A stretch of DNA of 64,000 bases from the NCBI RefSeq assembly GCF_000974365.1, contig NZ_BAZW01000002.1, positions 1-64,000 of the forward strand, written 5' to 3'. Shown here piece after piece: positions 51,202-62,478 of the stretch. Origin of the DNA: Geofilum rubicundum JCM 15548. GTDB taxonomy: Bacteria; Bacteroidota; Bacteroidia; Bacteroidales; Marinilabiliaceae. Position 1 is the stretch's first letter. Each line of letters opens with the position of its first letter. A model generated the notes under the pieces. The model saw only the letters and a list, made by a program, of their open reading frames with translations. It searched no databases and was not told the origin of the DNA. A program made the translations under genes and the position numbers.

Positions 51202-52029
51202 TTAATCCCTAAGGGTAAGCAGTCGGTCTTTTAGCTGCTCTAAAAACGCAATGACCTGATCGGGATCCTCAAGCCGGTAACTGGCTGCGGTTGTTTGATC
51301 GTGGGAGCCGGTAATAATGCCAACTCCATCCTCTTTTACCACGCTCAGTGCATCCTCATCGGTGACATCATCACCGATAAAAACCGGTATATATTTGTCC
51401 CTGTCCAGTTGCAGTTTTTTCATTAGCCAGATAAGCGCCTTTCCTTTGTGCCAGTCAATTTCCGGTTTTAGTTCCAGGATCTTCTTTCCGCTTCCTTTTT
51501 TTAGTTCTTTTTGACTGTTCAGTACTTCCGAGACCGCTTCCCTGATGTGGGGGAGGACATGGTCCCTGGCATTTCGGAAATGCACGGCAATGGCATACTT
51601 TTTCCTCTCGACTTGTACGCCTTCGATGGATCCCAGTTTTTCCCTAAGCTGTTTTTCTGCTAAGTCCAGAGCAGGAATGATGGTCTCTCCAGATGCATGC
51701 GCCATTTCAAGGCCATCCGGTCCGCTGATATCAAAACCGTGACTGCCTGCATAAATGATGTTTGGAATGCCGGCCTTGGCACTGACATCCTTCCTGTCGC
51801 GCCCGCTAATAATGGCCACGGTGATTCGTTCTGATAATTTCCCGATGACTTCCCGGGCTTTTTCCGACAATAAAGCCTCATCCGGATTGGAAACGATGGG
51901 CGTCAGGGTGCCGTCGTAATCCAGAAAGAGGCAAATTTGCCTGCCACTGGTGCTTTCCAGAATTTTATCCATCTGCGCCAATGCATTGGGCAGTTCTTCA
52001 GGTCGCTTGTTCATTTGATCGTCTTTCAT
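51202..52029 (-). CDS. otsB: Trehalose-6-phosphate phosphatase (HAD family)
   Basis: The protein has the HAD nucleophile motif FLDYDGTLTPI, motif II as TVAIISGRDRKDV, ILELKPEIDWHKGKAL with the motif III lysine region, and FIGDDVTDEDAL. These are diagnostic of trehalose-phosphatases. The ATG at 52029 (MKDDQMNKRPEEL), preceded by a CGGAGAAA sequence, is preferred. A longer start at 52089 would add 20 residues and come within six bases of the ferredoxin stop. No trehalose-6-phosphate synthase gene is in the window. The GH65 gene follows. Confidence 0.9.
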   Translation of the reverse strand: MKDDQMNKRPEELPNALAQMDKILESTSGRQICLFLDYDGTLTPIVSNPDEALLSEKAREVIGKLSERITVAIISGRDRKDVSAKAGIPNIIYAGSHGFDISGPDGLEMAHASGETIIPALDLAEKQLREKLGSIEGVQVERKKYAIAVHFRNARDHVLPHIREAVSEVLNSQKELKKGSGKKILELKPEIDWHKGKALIWLMKKLQLDRDKYIPVFIGDDVTDEDALSVVKEDGVGIITGSHDQTTAASYRLEDPDQVIAFLEQLKDRLLTLRD

Positions 52030-52095
52030 TTTCTCCGGTTCCGTCCCCCTGTTCAGCTTATCAGATGTGATTATTTGGAAATAACCCATTCATTA

Positions 52096-52593
<498 letters not shown>

Positions 52594-54294
52594 TTATTTT
52601 CTGGAAGACACTTCTTCCAAGGCCTCTGAAACATTGATGGCATAATCGGCCAGTTTTTCACATTCCGAGAATAAATCGTTAAAGAGAATGCCCGCTTCGT
52701 TGGAGTAGACCGCTTTGGATAAGTTGTCCAGGTGCTCGGCTTTGAGTTGACTGCGGTAGTTGTTCACCTGCTCTTCGAGCTGAATGGCCTTACCGAGAGA
52801 AACCTCAGATTCATCCTTGTTCAGGTTGCTTCGCATCTCTTCCAAAGTCTGCTCCACCAGATTAAACATCAACTCGAGTTTGTTCATGGCTTCTTCGTTG
52901 AAACTGATCTTATTCTCCCGCATTCGGTTCACCGTGCGGGCCAGATTGTAGTTGCAGTCGCCCACACTCTCCAAATCACCCACCAGCTTCAGCATGGAGC
53001 GCATGCGGCGTTGTCCGTTGTCGCTCATTTTGTATTGGGACACCTGACTCAGGTAATTGGTGATTTCCACTTCCACATTGTCGCAGATGTTCTCGTATTT
53101 TTGAATTTTGGTATAGAGCTTATTGAATTTTTTATCGCTTTTTTCATACAGGAGTTTACGGAAGAAGCCATACATTTTGATGGTGTGCTTCGAGAAGAAC
53201 TGCACCTCTTTTTTAGCCTGTAAGAGCGATAATTCTGGTGTGGACAGCATGCCCGTGGTAATAAATTTCAAGCGGAAATCTTCCTCACTGTCCTTGTCCC
53301 GCTGGGGAATCATTCGAATGACCACCTTCTGTAATAAAGGTGTAAACCAAATGAAAATAAGCACATTGATGATGTTGAAAGAGGTGTGAAACAAGGCCAG
53401 GGCGGTGGGGATGGCCGCCGGGGAATCAGAGGGAGAAACCCCGCCCTGGTCGGTTACAAACTGGTCAATCACCCCGGTATAGGTGTTGAAAATGGCCAGC
53501 ATCCAAACGATGCCCAGAACATTGAACAGGAGATGCACACGGGCGGCCCGTTTGGCACTTAAATTACCCACCGATGCCGCAATGTTGGCGGTGATGGTGG
53601 TGCCGATGTTTTCGCCCAAAACCATGGCGGCCGCCATTTCAAAGGAAATCCATCCCTGATTGACCATCACAAAGGTCAGCGCCATCGTGGCCGATGACGA
53701 TTGAATGACGATGGTCAGTATAGAGCCCAAAGCCAGAAAAATAAGTGTGGAGCCAAAGCCAAAGCCCATGAATCCTGTGACAAAACTCAAGATCTCCGGG
53801 TTGTCATTGATGTTGGGTACTGATCCCTTCAGAAAATCCAGTCCCAAAAAGAGAAGGGCAAAACCAACAATGAATTCGCCCCAGGAGCGACGTGTCACTA
53901 TTTTAGAAAAGATGAGCGGAATACCGATGGCAATCATGGGCAGCGAATAATCACTGATTTGCATTTTGAAGCCAAAGATGGTGATGATCCATCCGGTAAC
54001 GGTTGTTCCTATGTTGGCCCCCATTATAACCCCAATGGATTCTTTAAGGGTAATGAGTCCCGCATTGACAAAGCCAACCACCATGACTGTGGTGGCGGAG
54101 GAGGATTGCACCACGGTGGTCACAAAAAATCCTGTCAGTACGCCAAAAAAACGGTTGGAGGTCATGGCTGACAGGATACTTCTCATTTTTTGCCCGGCTA
54201 CTCTTTGGAGCGATTCACTCATCATCTTCATCCCATAGAGGAACATCCCGAGTGACCCTACCATGGTCAGAAAGTCGTAAAAGGAGTAATTCAT
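52594..54294 (-). CDS. Na/Pi cotransporter family protein with PhoU-like C-terminus
   Basis: The 566-residue protein has two inverted NptA/PNaS repeats, each with a QSSSAT motif (TTVVQSSSATTVMVVGF and TIVIQSSSATMALTFV), in about eight membrane helices, and a cytoplasmic PhoU-like helical domain from about residue 340. The family moves phosphate with sodium, or may export it. It begins MNYSFYDFLTMVGSLGMFLYGMKMM. A -7 box lies just upstream, and a divergent SulP gene follows on the plus strand. Confidence 0.92.
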   Translation of the reverse strand: MNYSFYDFLTMVGSLGMFLYGMKMMSESLQRVAGQKMRSILSAMTSNRFFGVLTGFFVTTVVQSSSATTVMVVGFVNAGLITLKESIGVIMGANIGTTVTGWIITIFGFKMQISDYSLPMIAIGIPLIFSKIVTRRSWGEFIVGFALLFLGLDFLKGSVPNINDNPEILSFVTGFMGFGFGSTLIFLALGSILTIVIQSSSATMALTFVMVNQGWISFEMAAAMVLGENIGTTITANIAASVGNLSAKRAARVHLLFNVLGIVWMLAIFNTYTGVIDQFVTDQGGVSPSDSPAAIPTALALFHTSFNIINVLIFIWFTPLLQKVVIRMIPQRDKDSEEDFRLKFITTGMLSTPELSLLQAKKEVQFFSKHTIKMYGFFRKLLYEKSDKKFNKLYTKIQKYENICDNVEVEITNYLSQVSQYKMSDNGQRRMRSMLKLVGDLESVGDCNYNLARTVNRMRENKISFNEEAMNKLELMFNLVEQTLEEMRSNLNKDESEVSLGKAIQLEEQVNNYRSQLKAEHLDNLSKAVYSNEAGILFNDLFSECEKLADYAINVSEALEEVSSRK

Positions 54295-54329
54295 TGTCGT
54301 TTAGTTCTTGGGGTTCACTAACACCGGGG

Positions 54330-54337
54330 CAAAAATA
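54330..54337 (-). promoter_or_regulatory. Promoter -7 box for the Na/Pi transporter
   Basis: On the minus strand this is TATTTTTG, an exact TAnnTTTG match 35 bases before the ATG at 54294. Confidence 0.45.
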
Positions 54338-54499
54338 TGTTTTTTTTCTAAGGATGAAAGGCGAATCCGTTTTCTTTTTGCATATATAAGGGTAAGAAGC
54401 TTAAAATCTTTACTTAAAAGCAACAGATCCACAGCATCTTTAATATTAATATTTATTAATTGTTATTGGGCTGCCATGACAACGACCCGATATTATCCC

Positions 54500-54507
54500 T
54501 AAGTTTG
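54500..54507 (+). promoter_or_regulatory. Promoter -7 box for the SulP transporter
   Basis: TAAGTTTG matches TAnnTTTG exactly, 30 bases before the ATG at 54538. It is divergent from the Na/Pi transporter box. Confidence 0.45.
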
Positions 54508-54537
54508 CATGTTTTTTTACTACTTAATTGAATCTCT

Positions 54538-56196
54538 ATGGAGCCGCTCTTTCTTCCCAAAATACTGACTACCTTTAAAGAAGGTTATACCCGTCAACAA
54601 TTGCTGCGTGATGTCATGGCTGGTACCATTGTCGGCGTGGTGGCTTTACCTTTGGCCATCGCCTTTGCGATTGCCTCGGGCGTTAGTCCTGAAAAAGGCT
54701 TGTTGACAGCCGTCGTGGCCGGCTTCCTGATTTCATTAATGGGGGGCAGTCGGGTTCAAATTGGCGGACCAACCGGCGCCTTTGTGGTCATTGTAGCCGG
54801 CATCATTGCCACCTATGGACTGGATGGGCTTATCATATCCACCATTATGGCCGGGGTCATTATGATTGTGTTTGGGTTGTTCCGGCTGGGCGCGGTGATT
54901 CGTTTCATCCCCTATCCCTTAACGGTCGGTTTTACCAGTGGTATTGCCCTGCTCATTTTTGTTTCACAGATCAAGGATTTTTTTGGTTTGCAAACAGGGG
55001 AGCTGCCCGCCGATTTTGCCGCAAAAATGAATGTGCTGATGGTTTCCTTCCATACGGTTCAATGGTCTACCCTGCTTCTGGGGCTGGTCAGCTTTGGCCT
55101 AACCATGTTTTGGGGTAAAATTTCCTCACGTGTCCCGGGTTCCCTGATCGCTTTGTTATTGGGTGCTGTTTTAGTGGCCTTGGGCGTCCTTAATGTGGAC
55201 ACCATTGGCAGCAAATTTGGAGAAATACCTTCTGCCATTAGTATGCCTTCACTTCCCAATTTGAGCTGGGATTTAATCATCCGGCATATCGGACCGGCTT
55301 TTACCATCGCGCTGCTGGGCTCTATCGAGTCGCTTCTTTCAGCGGTAGTGTCGGATGGTATGATTGGCGGACGCCACAGAAGCAATACCGAACTCATTGC
55401 CCAGGGTGTGGCCAACATCGGGAGTGGTTTGTTCGGCGGTATTCCTGCCACCGGGGCCATTGCCCGGACGGCTACCAATGTCAAGAATGGGGGTCGAACG
55501 CCGGTGGCCGGACTGGTCCACGCCGTTGTATTGCTGATTATTATGCTCTTTGCCGGCAAGTGGGCGGGACTGATTCCTTTATCGGTGCTGGCAGGTATTC
55601 TGATGGTGGTGGCTTATAACATGAGCGAGTGGCGGTCCTTTGTCTCCATTATGCGGGGTTCCCGTTATGATGTGCTGGTCTTGTTGACTTCCTTTGTATT
55701 AACAGTGGTGGTTGATTTGACCATTGCCATTCAGGTAGGTATGGTACTGGCCGCGCTATTGTTTATGAAGCGCATGGCAGATGTGGGTGAAGTCAGGACG
55801 CTGGTGAATTATCCCGATGATGAGGTGGATGATGCCGCCATGGTTCGTTTGGAACTGCCTGCCTCTTGTGTCGTTTATGAGGTTTCGGGGCCCCTGTTTT
55901 TTGGGGTGGCCAATAAGTTTAAAGAGTTGATGCACAATATACCCGACCGCTCCACCATCGTTATTATTCGTATGCGTCATGTGCCCATGATTGATGCCAC
56001 CGGCATCCATAATTTAAAGGCACTTCTACAGCGGTTCATATATCTCAAAAAGCAGGTTATTCTAACAGGCGTGAATCCCGAAGTTGCCGAGGCCCTGAAA
56101 CAACATGGTATTTGGCAATTGATAGGTGGGGAAAATGTTTTGCCTTTGTTTGAAGAGGCGGTGTCAAAAGTGAAAGGCTTGGCTGCCAGGGATTAG
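54538..56196 (+). CDS. SulP family inorganic anion transporter with STAS domain
   Basis: The 552-residue protein has the SulP membrane core of about 12-14 helices beginning LLRDVMAGTIVGVVALPLAIAFAIASG, with VQIGGPTGAFVVIVAGII, and a C-terminal cytoplasmic STAS domain from about residue 430 with VVIIRMRHVPMIDATGIHNL-like sequence. Bacterial members carry bicarbonate, sulfate or other anions with sodium or protons. The substrate is not decided by sequence here. Confidence 0.92.
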   Translation: MEPLFLPKILTTFKEGYTRQQLLRDVMAGTIVGVVALPLAIAFAIASGVSPEKGLLTAVVAGFLISLMGGSRVQIGGPTGAFVVIVAGIIATYGLDGLIISTIMAGVIMIVFGLFRLGAVIRFIPYPLTVGFTSGIALLIFVSQIKDFFGLQTGELPADFAAKMNVLMVSFHTVQWSTLLLGLVSFGLTMFWGKISSRVPGSLIALLLGAVLVALGVLNVDTIGSKFGEIPSAISMPSLPNLSWDLIIRHIGPAFTIALLGSIESLLSAVVSDGMIGGRHRSNTELIAQGVANIGSGLFGGIPATGAIARTATNVKNGGRTPVAGLVHAVVLLIIMLFAGKWAGLIPLSVLAGILMVVAYNMSEWRSFVSIMRGSRYDVLVLLTSFVLTVVVDLTIAIQVGMVLAALLFMKRMADVGEVRTLVNYPDDEVDDAAMVRLELPASCVVYEVSGPLFFGVANKFKELMHNIPDRSTIVIIRMRHVPMIDATGIHNLKALLQRFIYLKKQVILTGVNPEVAEALKQHGIWQLIGGENVLPLFEEAVSKVKGLAARD

Positions 56197-56470
56197 GGCC
56201 TTCCGTCTTCGTGTCGACATTTCTTTACATGCCCTTCTTCTCAGTAATTCTTGCGGAAACAAAGTGTTAGTAGCTTCCGGGAATTCTGTATAATATCGTA
56301 TATTTAGAGCAGTTTCATTGGGTAATCGTTTTTTAAAACTGTTGTAAGGTGACGAACTAATTATGCGGTGGGCTTGTTATATGCCTATGGTTGGATGGAG
56401 GAGGAAAGGAGTCCAATACAATTAATGATTCGTTGCTGCAGGTGTTGCGGAGATTAAAACAGGAATATCT
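56197..56470 (+). other. Gap upstream of the APC permease
   Basis: The gap has a near -7 box (TATATTTA at about 56298-56305, one mismatch), which would give a leader of about 150 bases with GGAGGAGGAAAGG in it. No gene or clear RNA structure was found. Confidence 0.4.
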
Positions 56471-58621
56471 ATGGGTAATAAAACGCGTCTCAATAAGGAG
56501 CTTGGTTTGTTTGATGTGTTCGCGATTAGCACGGGCGCCATGTTTAGTTCCGGATTTTTCTTGCTGCCGGGATTGGCTTCACAGTATACCGGACCCTCGG
56601 TTTTTGTGGCCTATTTGGTAGCGGGGATCATGATTATGCCGGCCATGTTTAGCATTGCGGAAATATCAACCGCCTTGCCCCGCTCCGGGGGTGCGTACTT
56701 TTTTCTGGACAGAAGTCTGGGCCCGCTAATGGGCACCATTGGTGGATTGGGCACTTACTTTGCATTGATGTTCAAAACGGCCTTTGCCATTATTGGTATC
56801 GGTGCCTACGCCTCCTTTTTCTGGGAAGTCCCGGTCAAGACCATTGCCATCATGGCCACCCTCTTTTTTATGGGGCTGAACTTGGTGGGGGCCAAGAAGA
56901 CGTCCGGCTTACAAAATATCTTTGTCATTTTTCTTCTGGTGGTACTGGGAACCTTCATTGTGGATGGTTTGTACAATATCTTTTTTACCGACAGGGTGGA
57001 TATTCCCGGTATCAACGATCATTTTGATCCTTTTTTTACGGATGGATTTGAAGGGGTGATTATTACTTCGGGTTTTGTCTTTGTTTCCTATTTGGGTCTG
57101 ACCCAAATAGCCAGCGTAGCCGAGGAGATAAAAAACCCGGAGCGCAACATCCCCCTTGGGATGCTACTCTCCTTAATAGTTACCGGCCTGGTCTATGTGC
57201 TGGGTGTTTTTGTCATGGTCAGTGTCATTGAGCCCTCCGAGTTTGCCAATGATTTGGCGCCGGCCGCCACCGCTGTCAAAAAGCTTTTTAACTGGTTGCC
57301 CGGAGATTTAGGGGCCTACCTGATGACAGGTGCTGCCATGGCGGCTTTTGCCAGTACGGGCAATGCCGGATTGCTCTCTTCTTCGCGCTATCCCTTTGCC
57401 ATGAGTCGGGATACCTTGTTTCCGGCCGGCTTTTCCAAAGTGAATAAAATGGGAACGCCTTATGCCGCTATATTGCTGACCACAGCCTTGATTTTATTGT
57501 TTATTTTGATTCTGTCGGAAGAAGGGATTGCCAAACTGGCCAGTACCTTTCAGCTGTTCATTTTCATGTTGATTAATTTGTCGGTGATCGTCTTTCGCAA
57601 CAGTAAAATTGAATCTTACGATCCCGGCTACCGGTCGCCCTTCTACCCCTGGATGCAAATTGCCGGGATTATTATCTCCTTTGTATTAATTATTTACATG
57701 GGGTGGATGGCTATTTTGTTCAGTGCGGCCATTGTTTTGGTGGCCGTTTTGTGGTACCGATATTATGCCAGATTGAAAGTTAAACGGGAAGGGGCTATTT
57801 TTCATTGGTTTGCCCTTTTGGGCAAATACCAGTATCCGGACATAGAGAATGAGTTCATGACCATCTTAAAGGAGAAGGGGCTCCGACAAGGCGATCCTTT
57901 TGACCAGACCATCATCAATGCCCGCATTGTCAATCTGGAACGCAAAATCAACTTTGAAGCGCTGGTGGAAGAAGTTTCCGAAGTCTTTTCGACCGAGATG
58001 CATGTCGATAAAGATGTTTTGGTGAAGGAGTTTTACGCCACTTCTCCCATTGAACCTGCACTGGTTATACCCGGGGTTTCCATCTTATATGCTAAAAACG
58101 ATGGGGTGGATCATCCATCCCTGCAAATCATTATATGTAAAAATGGTATTCGAAAACCGGTCAGCAAGGGGGCCATTTCTTCTGAGGATTACATTAAGGT
58201 CTTCTTTTTTCTGGTTAATTCGTCTGAAGAGTCCCGCCAGCAGTTGAGAATGCTTTCCCGGTTGATAGACATCGTGGAGCGGGATGAATTTTTGGAGGAG
58301 ATGTTGAGAATTACCAGTCACCGGGAAATGAAAGAATTTCTATTGCACAATGAGCGATATATTACTGTTCAGCTTTTACCGGGAAGTGTTCAGGGTGAAA
58401 CCATTGGCAAGGCGCTGAAAGAGGTCAAATATCCTACAGACGTTTTGGTGGCCCTCATCGAAAGGGGAGGAGAAACCTTTCCGCCGCACGGGAATACCAT
58501 TCTGCAAGAGAACGATGTATTAACCATTATTGGTGAACCGCGGTCGATTGCTCAATTGTTCGATCGTTTTGTACGGCTCAATAAGGACAAGGACAAGGAA
58601 AACGGGAAAGCCTTGAATTAA
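56471..58621 (+). CDS. APC-family permease with PTS EIIA-like and RCK_C/TrkA_C domains
   Basis: The first 440 residues are an APC amino-acid/polyamine-type permease of about 12 helices, starting GLFDVFAISTGAMFSSGFFLLPGLAS. The cytoplasmic part then has an EIIA type 2-like domain (about residues 445-635) with GVSILYAKNDGVDHPSLQIII and EEMLRITSHREMKEFLL. The last 75 residues are an RCK_C domain with VALIERGGETFPPHGNTILQENDVLTIIGE. At the place of the EIIA active-site His (IPHA/G) there is ILYA, so the domain cannot be phosphorylated there and probably senses a ligand. The transported solute is unknown. The protein is 716 residues long. Confidence 0.86.
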   Translation: MGNKTRLNKELGLFDVFAISTGAMFSSGFFLLPGLASQYTGPSVFVAYLVAGIMIMPAMFSIAEISTALPRSGGAYFFLDRSLGPLMGTIGGLGTYFALMFKTAFAIIGIGAYASFFWEVPVKTIAIMATLFFMGLNLVGAKKTSGLQNIFVIFLLVVLGTFIVDGLYNIFFTDRVDIPGINDHFDPFFTDGFEGVIITSGFVFVSYLGLTQIASVAEEIKNPERNIPLGMLLSLIVTGLVYVLGVFVMVSVIEPSEFANDLAPAATAVKKLFNWLPGDLGAYLMTGAAMAAFASTGNAGLLSSSRYPFAMSRDTLFPAGFSKVNKMGTPYAAILLTTALILLFILILSEEGIAKLASTFQLFIFMLINLSVIVFRNSKIESYDPGYRSPFYPWMQIAGIIISFVLIIYMGWMAILFSAAIVLVAVLWYRYYARLKVKREGAIFHWFALLGKYQYPDIENEFMTILKEKGLRQGDPFDQTIINARIVNLERKINFEALVEEVSEVFSTEMHVDKDVLVKEFYATSPIEPALVIPGVSILYAKNDGVDHPSLQIIICKNGIRKPVSKGAISSEDYIKVFFFLVNSSEESRQQLRMLSRLIDIVERDEFLEEMLRITSHREMKEFLLHNERYITVQLLPGSVQGETIGKALKEVKYPTDVLVALIERGGETFPPHGNTILQENDVLTIIGEPRSIAQLFDRFVRLNKDKDKENGKALN

Positions 58622-58649
58622 TCCCCAGGCTGTTTAGGGCAGGCGATGG

Positions 58650-61600
58650 CTACTCATTGCGGCGCTCTTGCAAGTATTTGGAAGGTGAGAGGCCATAAAA
58701 CTTTTGAAAGCTGCGCGAAAAGTTGCCCGGCACGCTGAATCCCACCATATAGGCGACCTGAGAAACATTGTAGTCCCCTGAAAGCAACAATTCGGCGGCT
58801 TTTTGCATGCGTACCTTCAGCATAAAGGCATGGACCGTAACCCCGGTCAGCGCCTTTATTTTTTTGTACAAAAGGGTGCGACTCATTTGCAATTCTTCCG
58901 CGAGGGTTTCGCTGGTGAAATCGGTCTGATCCAGATGGGTGTCCAAGGTTTTTACCACCTTGTCAATAAATGCCTGGTCGGTCACATTATTGGTGATATT
59001 CAGCAGGTTTAGTCCGCTGTCTCTGGAAAAAATTTCTTTGAGTCTGGTGCGGTTGATGAGCAGGCTCCGGATTTGGCTCTGGATGACTTCCAGACTAAAG
59101 GGTTTAACCATGTAGGCATCTGTTCCGCGGTCGTAGCCCTCTACGGCATCGCTGTTTTCCTGCCGGGCGGTAAGCAGGATGATGGGGATGTGACTGGTGC
59201 TGATGTCGCTTTTTAATCGTTGACATAATTCCATTCCATCCATTCCTGGCATCATGACGTCACTGATGATTAAATCGGGCAGCAACTCAATGGCTTTGAG
59301 GAGGCCTTCATGGCCATCGGCCGCCATTTTTACCTGATAGGTGGCCGATAAGGCTTCGGCCAAATAGGTGCGTACATCGGCATGGTCGTCAATGACCAAA
59401 ATCAGGGGTCGCTCGGATGGACTGTCTGTTTCGGTGGAAGGAGTATCCAAGGGAGTGGATGCCGGTGGTTGAATGGCCGGGAGTTCCCCATTTGGGTATT
59501 CCTGGGGCAGGTAAACGATAAAGCAGCTTCCTTTTCCTTCTTCACTTTCAACCGTCACTTTTCCGCCGTGCATGTGGACCAATTCATGCGTGAGGGCCAG
59601 GCCTATGCCCGAACTCTTTCCTTCGGCTGGTTGGGCATCCTTTTGATGGTAAAACATTTCAAATATTTTCTCTTGCTGGTCCTTGGGAATACCTATTCCG
59701 GTATCACTGACCCGGATGAGTATTCCGGAATGCGGGTCTAAACTGTTTGTTCGCATGAGCGAAAGGCTGATACGTCCACCATCCCGGGTGTATTTCAGGG
59801 CATTGGAAAGCAGATTATAAATGACGGTTTCTAATTTATCGTAATCATATTGGGCGATGAGCGACTTTTCCGCCGTTTCAAAAGCGAAGGAAATCTTTCG
59901 ATTCGCCGCCTGCATCCGAAAAGCTTCCAATATTTTGGACAGGTGGTCGGCCAGATTGTTTTTGGTGAGATGGAGCTCTGCTTTTCCGGCTTCAATCTTC
60001 TTGAAATCTAGTAGTTCGTTGATGATGTGCTGCAAGCGGTGGGCACTTCTTTGAATCATTTGCAGCGACTTCTCCCCTTTGGGCAGGTACCATTTTTCTT
60101 GCAGAATGTTCTCCAGTGGGCCAAGGATGAGCGTGAGGGGCGTTCGTATTTCGTGGGCCATTTGCGTGAAAAACTTTTCTCTGAGGCGTTAAATTCCTCC
60201 AGTTTGGAGGCTTTAAGTCGCTCATAAGTGACTTCCTGCCGATATATTATGCGTAACTCTATGGTTCTGTAAATCCAGTAAAAAACCAGAAACAACAGAA
60301 TAAAATACAAGCCATAAGCCCATTGGGTTTTCCACCAGGGGGGCAATATCTGTAGGGTAAGCGTGGCTGGTTGGGGGCTCCATAAACCATCCGGATTGGC
60401 CGCCATCACTTTAAATAGGTATATGCCAGCCGGCAAGTTGGAATAGGCGGCCGACCGTTTTTTAGCGTCGACATATATCCAGTCGCGGTCAAAGCCTTCC
60501 AACATATATCGGTATTGGTTGGCGGGCGGATTGGAAAAATGCAGACCGACAAAATCCAGGGTCAGTGTGCGATCATCGTAGGCCAATGTAATGGAGTCGG
60601 TTAAGTAAAGCGGTTTTTTCAAAATGACCCGCTTATTCCATCGTTGTCCCACCCCAATTTTCTGATTCATAATTTCCAGTCCGCTCAGGTAGACGATGGG
60701 TGGGTAAGGGTTCTTTTCCAAATCAGAGGTGAAAAAGGAATTGAGTCCATACACCCCACCGAAGAACAGCTCCCCACTTTCCGGATCCCGATAGCCCGCA
60801 TTTTGCGAAAATTCGTTTCCCTGCAGGCCATCAAAGTAGTCGTAAGAACTGATGGTGTTGTTGGCCAAATGTATTCTCGAAAGACCTTTTTTGTGACTGA
60901 CCCATACCGAACCGGCGCTGTCACAGACCACCCCCACAATTTTGCGGTCGGGCAGTCCTTCCGCCTCCCCATAACGTTTAAATGTGCCTGTTGAGGGGTT
61001 CAGTCGGTTGAGTCCGTTGGGCGTACCTATCCAGATAAAACCCTTCTCATCCTGATCCATGCAGTAAGCATAATTGCTGCTGATGGTTTCCTCATTGAGC
61101 GGATCGTGCCAATAAAATTCCGGTACAAACTGTTCTTCACCTGCCTGATTAACCCCCCGCTTTAAAAGCGTGAGCCCTCCGGCTTCCGTGGCTACCCATA
61201 GATTCCGGTATTTGTCTTCGATGATGTCTCTGACCCGGACACTCGAAAGCGGCATGTCGTTGGACAAAGGTTGAAACCGGTCTTCCTCCCGTATGTATCT
61301 CGAAATTCCCCAAAAAGTGCCAATCCACAAATCACCCTTATAGTCCTCCATAATTTCAAAGACCCAGTTGTTGGGAATCCAACTCGTGGAGCGTAGCTGG
61401 TAGTGCCGAAATTGCTTTGTTTCGGGATTGTAGGATCTTAAACCACCCTTGGTTCCGATCCAGATTAAACCAAAGCGATCCTGGTAAATTTTTCGGATCT
61501 GATCTGAGTTTTCATCGCCTGCGCGACCATCTTCGAATTTGTAATGTTCTATGGTATTTGTTTCACGGTCGATGGCATAAAACCCGTCCTCCCGCGTGCC

Positions 61601-62341
61601 TACCCATAAATGCCCTCTGCTATCAGTTGCGATGGCACGTATCTCACTGGGAAAGTCGATGTCGAACTTTCTGCCAATGTTGACAATGGGTTTTTGGCGG
61701 GTGTCGGCTACGTTCAAACCCCTGCTGATGGTGCCCACCCATAAAACCTCCCTGCTGTCGAGGTACAGTTCCGTGAGTAAATCGTAGCTGATCGACCAGG
61801 GATTAAGCGGATCAGGAAGATAGTGGTGGGTGCTGCTGTCACTGCGGTTGAATTGCACCAGGGCCATCTCCTCCGCCTTTATTTGCCAGCGGTATTTTGC
61901 GGTCTGGGCCACACTTTGGACAAAGGGCCGGTAGCGGTGTAAAGAATCGATGATATCGGGATGAACATCGTCCGGATGCCATCGTGAAAAGTTATCATCT
62001 TCGAAGTTATAGCGGCAAAGCAAGTAGGCGTCGGAAAATAAAACCCAAATGTCGCCTATGGTATCGGCGTACACCTGCAAAATTCGGTTGTTTATGAGGG
62101 AAGTGCTGTCGCTTTCATCCGGGTGATAAATGGTAAAATCGTAACCATCATAGCGACAAAGACCGTTCCACGTGCCAAACCACATAAACCCATAGCGGTC
62201 CTCGGCAATGCCCATGACACCGTTTTGAGCCAGACCGTCGTTGACGGTCAGGTGGTTAAAGCGTAGCACCTTTGCTTTTGTCGGAAACAGGCCTGCGGCA
62301 AAGATTAGAATGGTGGCACACAGCACAAGACTTTTTGACAT
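58650..62341 (-). CDS. Hybrid two-component system sensor kinase/regulator, frameshifted
   Basis: This about 1,230-residue protein combines, in order: a signal sequence; periplasmic Reg_prop blades (GFMWFGTWNGLCRYDG, HLWVGTREDGFYAID and others) forming two propellers; a Y_Y_Y domain; a membrane helix near 700 (LYFILLFLVFYWIYR); HisKA with MAHEIRTPLTLILG; HATPase with NALKYTRDGG, DTGIGIP and GIGLAL; a receiver with ISDVMMPGMDGMEL; and an AraC-type helix-turn-helix at the C-terminus. The frame breaks at about 60175-60178, where gaaaaagtttttc is expected and one A is missing; restoring it gives EKKFFTQMAHEIR. Such regulators usually detect glycans. The T9SS cargo gene upstream is the nearest possible target. 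Confidence 0.9.
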
Positions 62342-62419
62342 TGATTTTACCCTTAAAGTAATTCCAGCCTAAAGCTAATATTTTTTTCCTTAACGGAGGT
62401 AGGGGTATTATATAGACAG

Positions 62420-62455
62420 AAAGGGCAAACCCGCATGAATACTGGTCTGCCCTTT
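62420..62455 (-). terminator. Terminator between the T9SS cargo gene and the hybrid regulator
   Basis: AAAGGGCA at 62420-62427 pairs with TGCCCTTT at 62448-62455, with further partial pairing inside. It lies 24 bases after the stop of the minus-strand cargo gene, and the T run after it is weak. Confidence 0.5.
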
Positions 62456-62478
62456 GTTTAAAAAAAAGGATTGGACTT

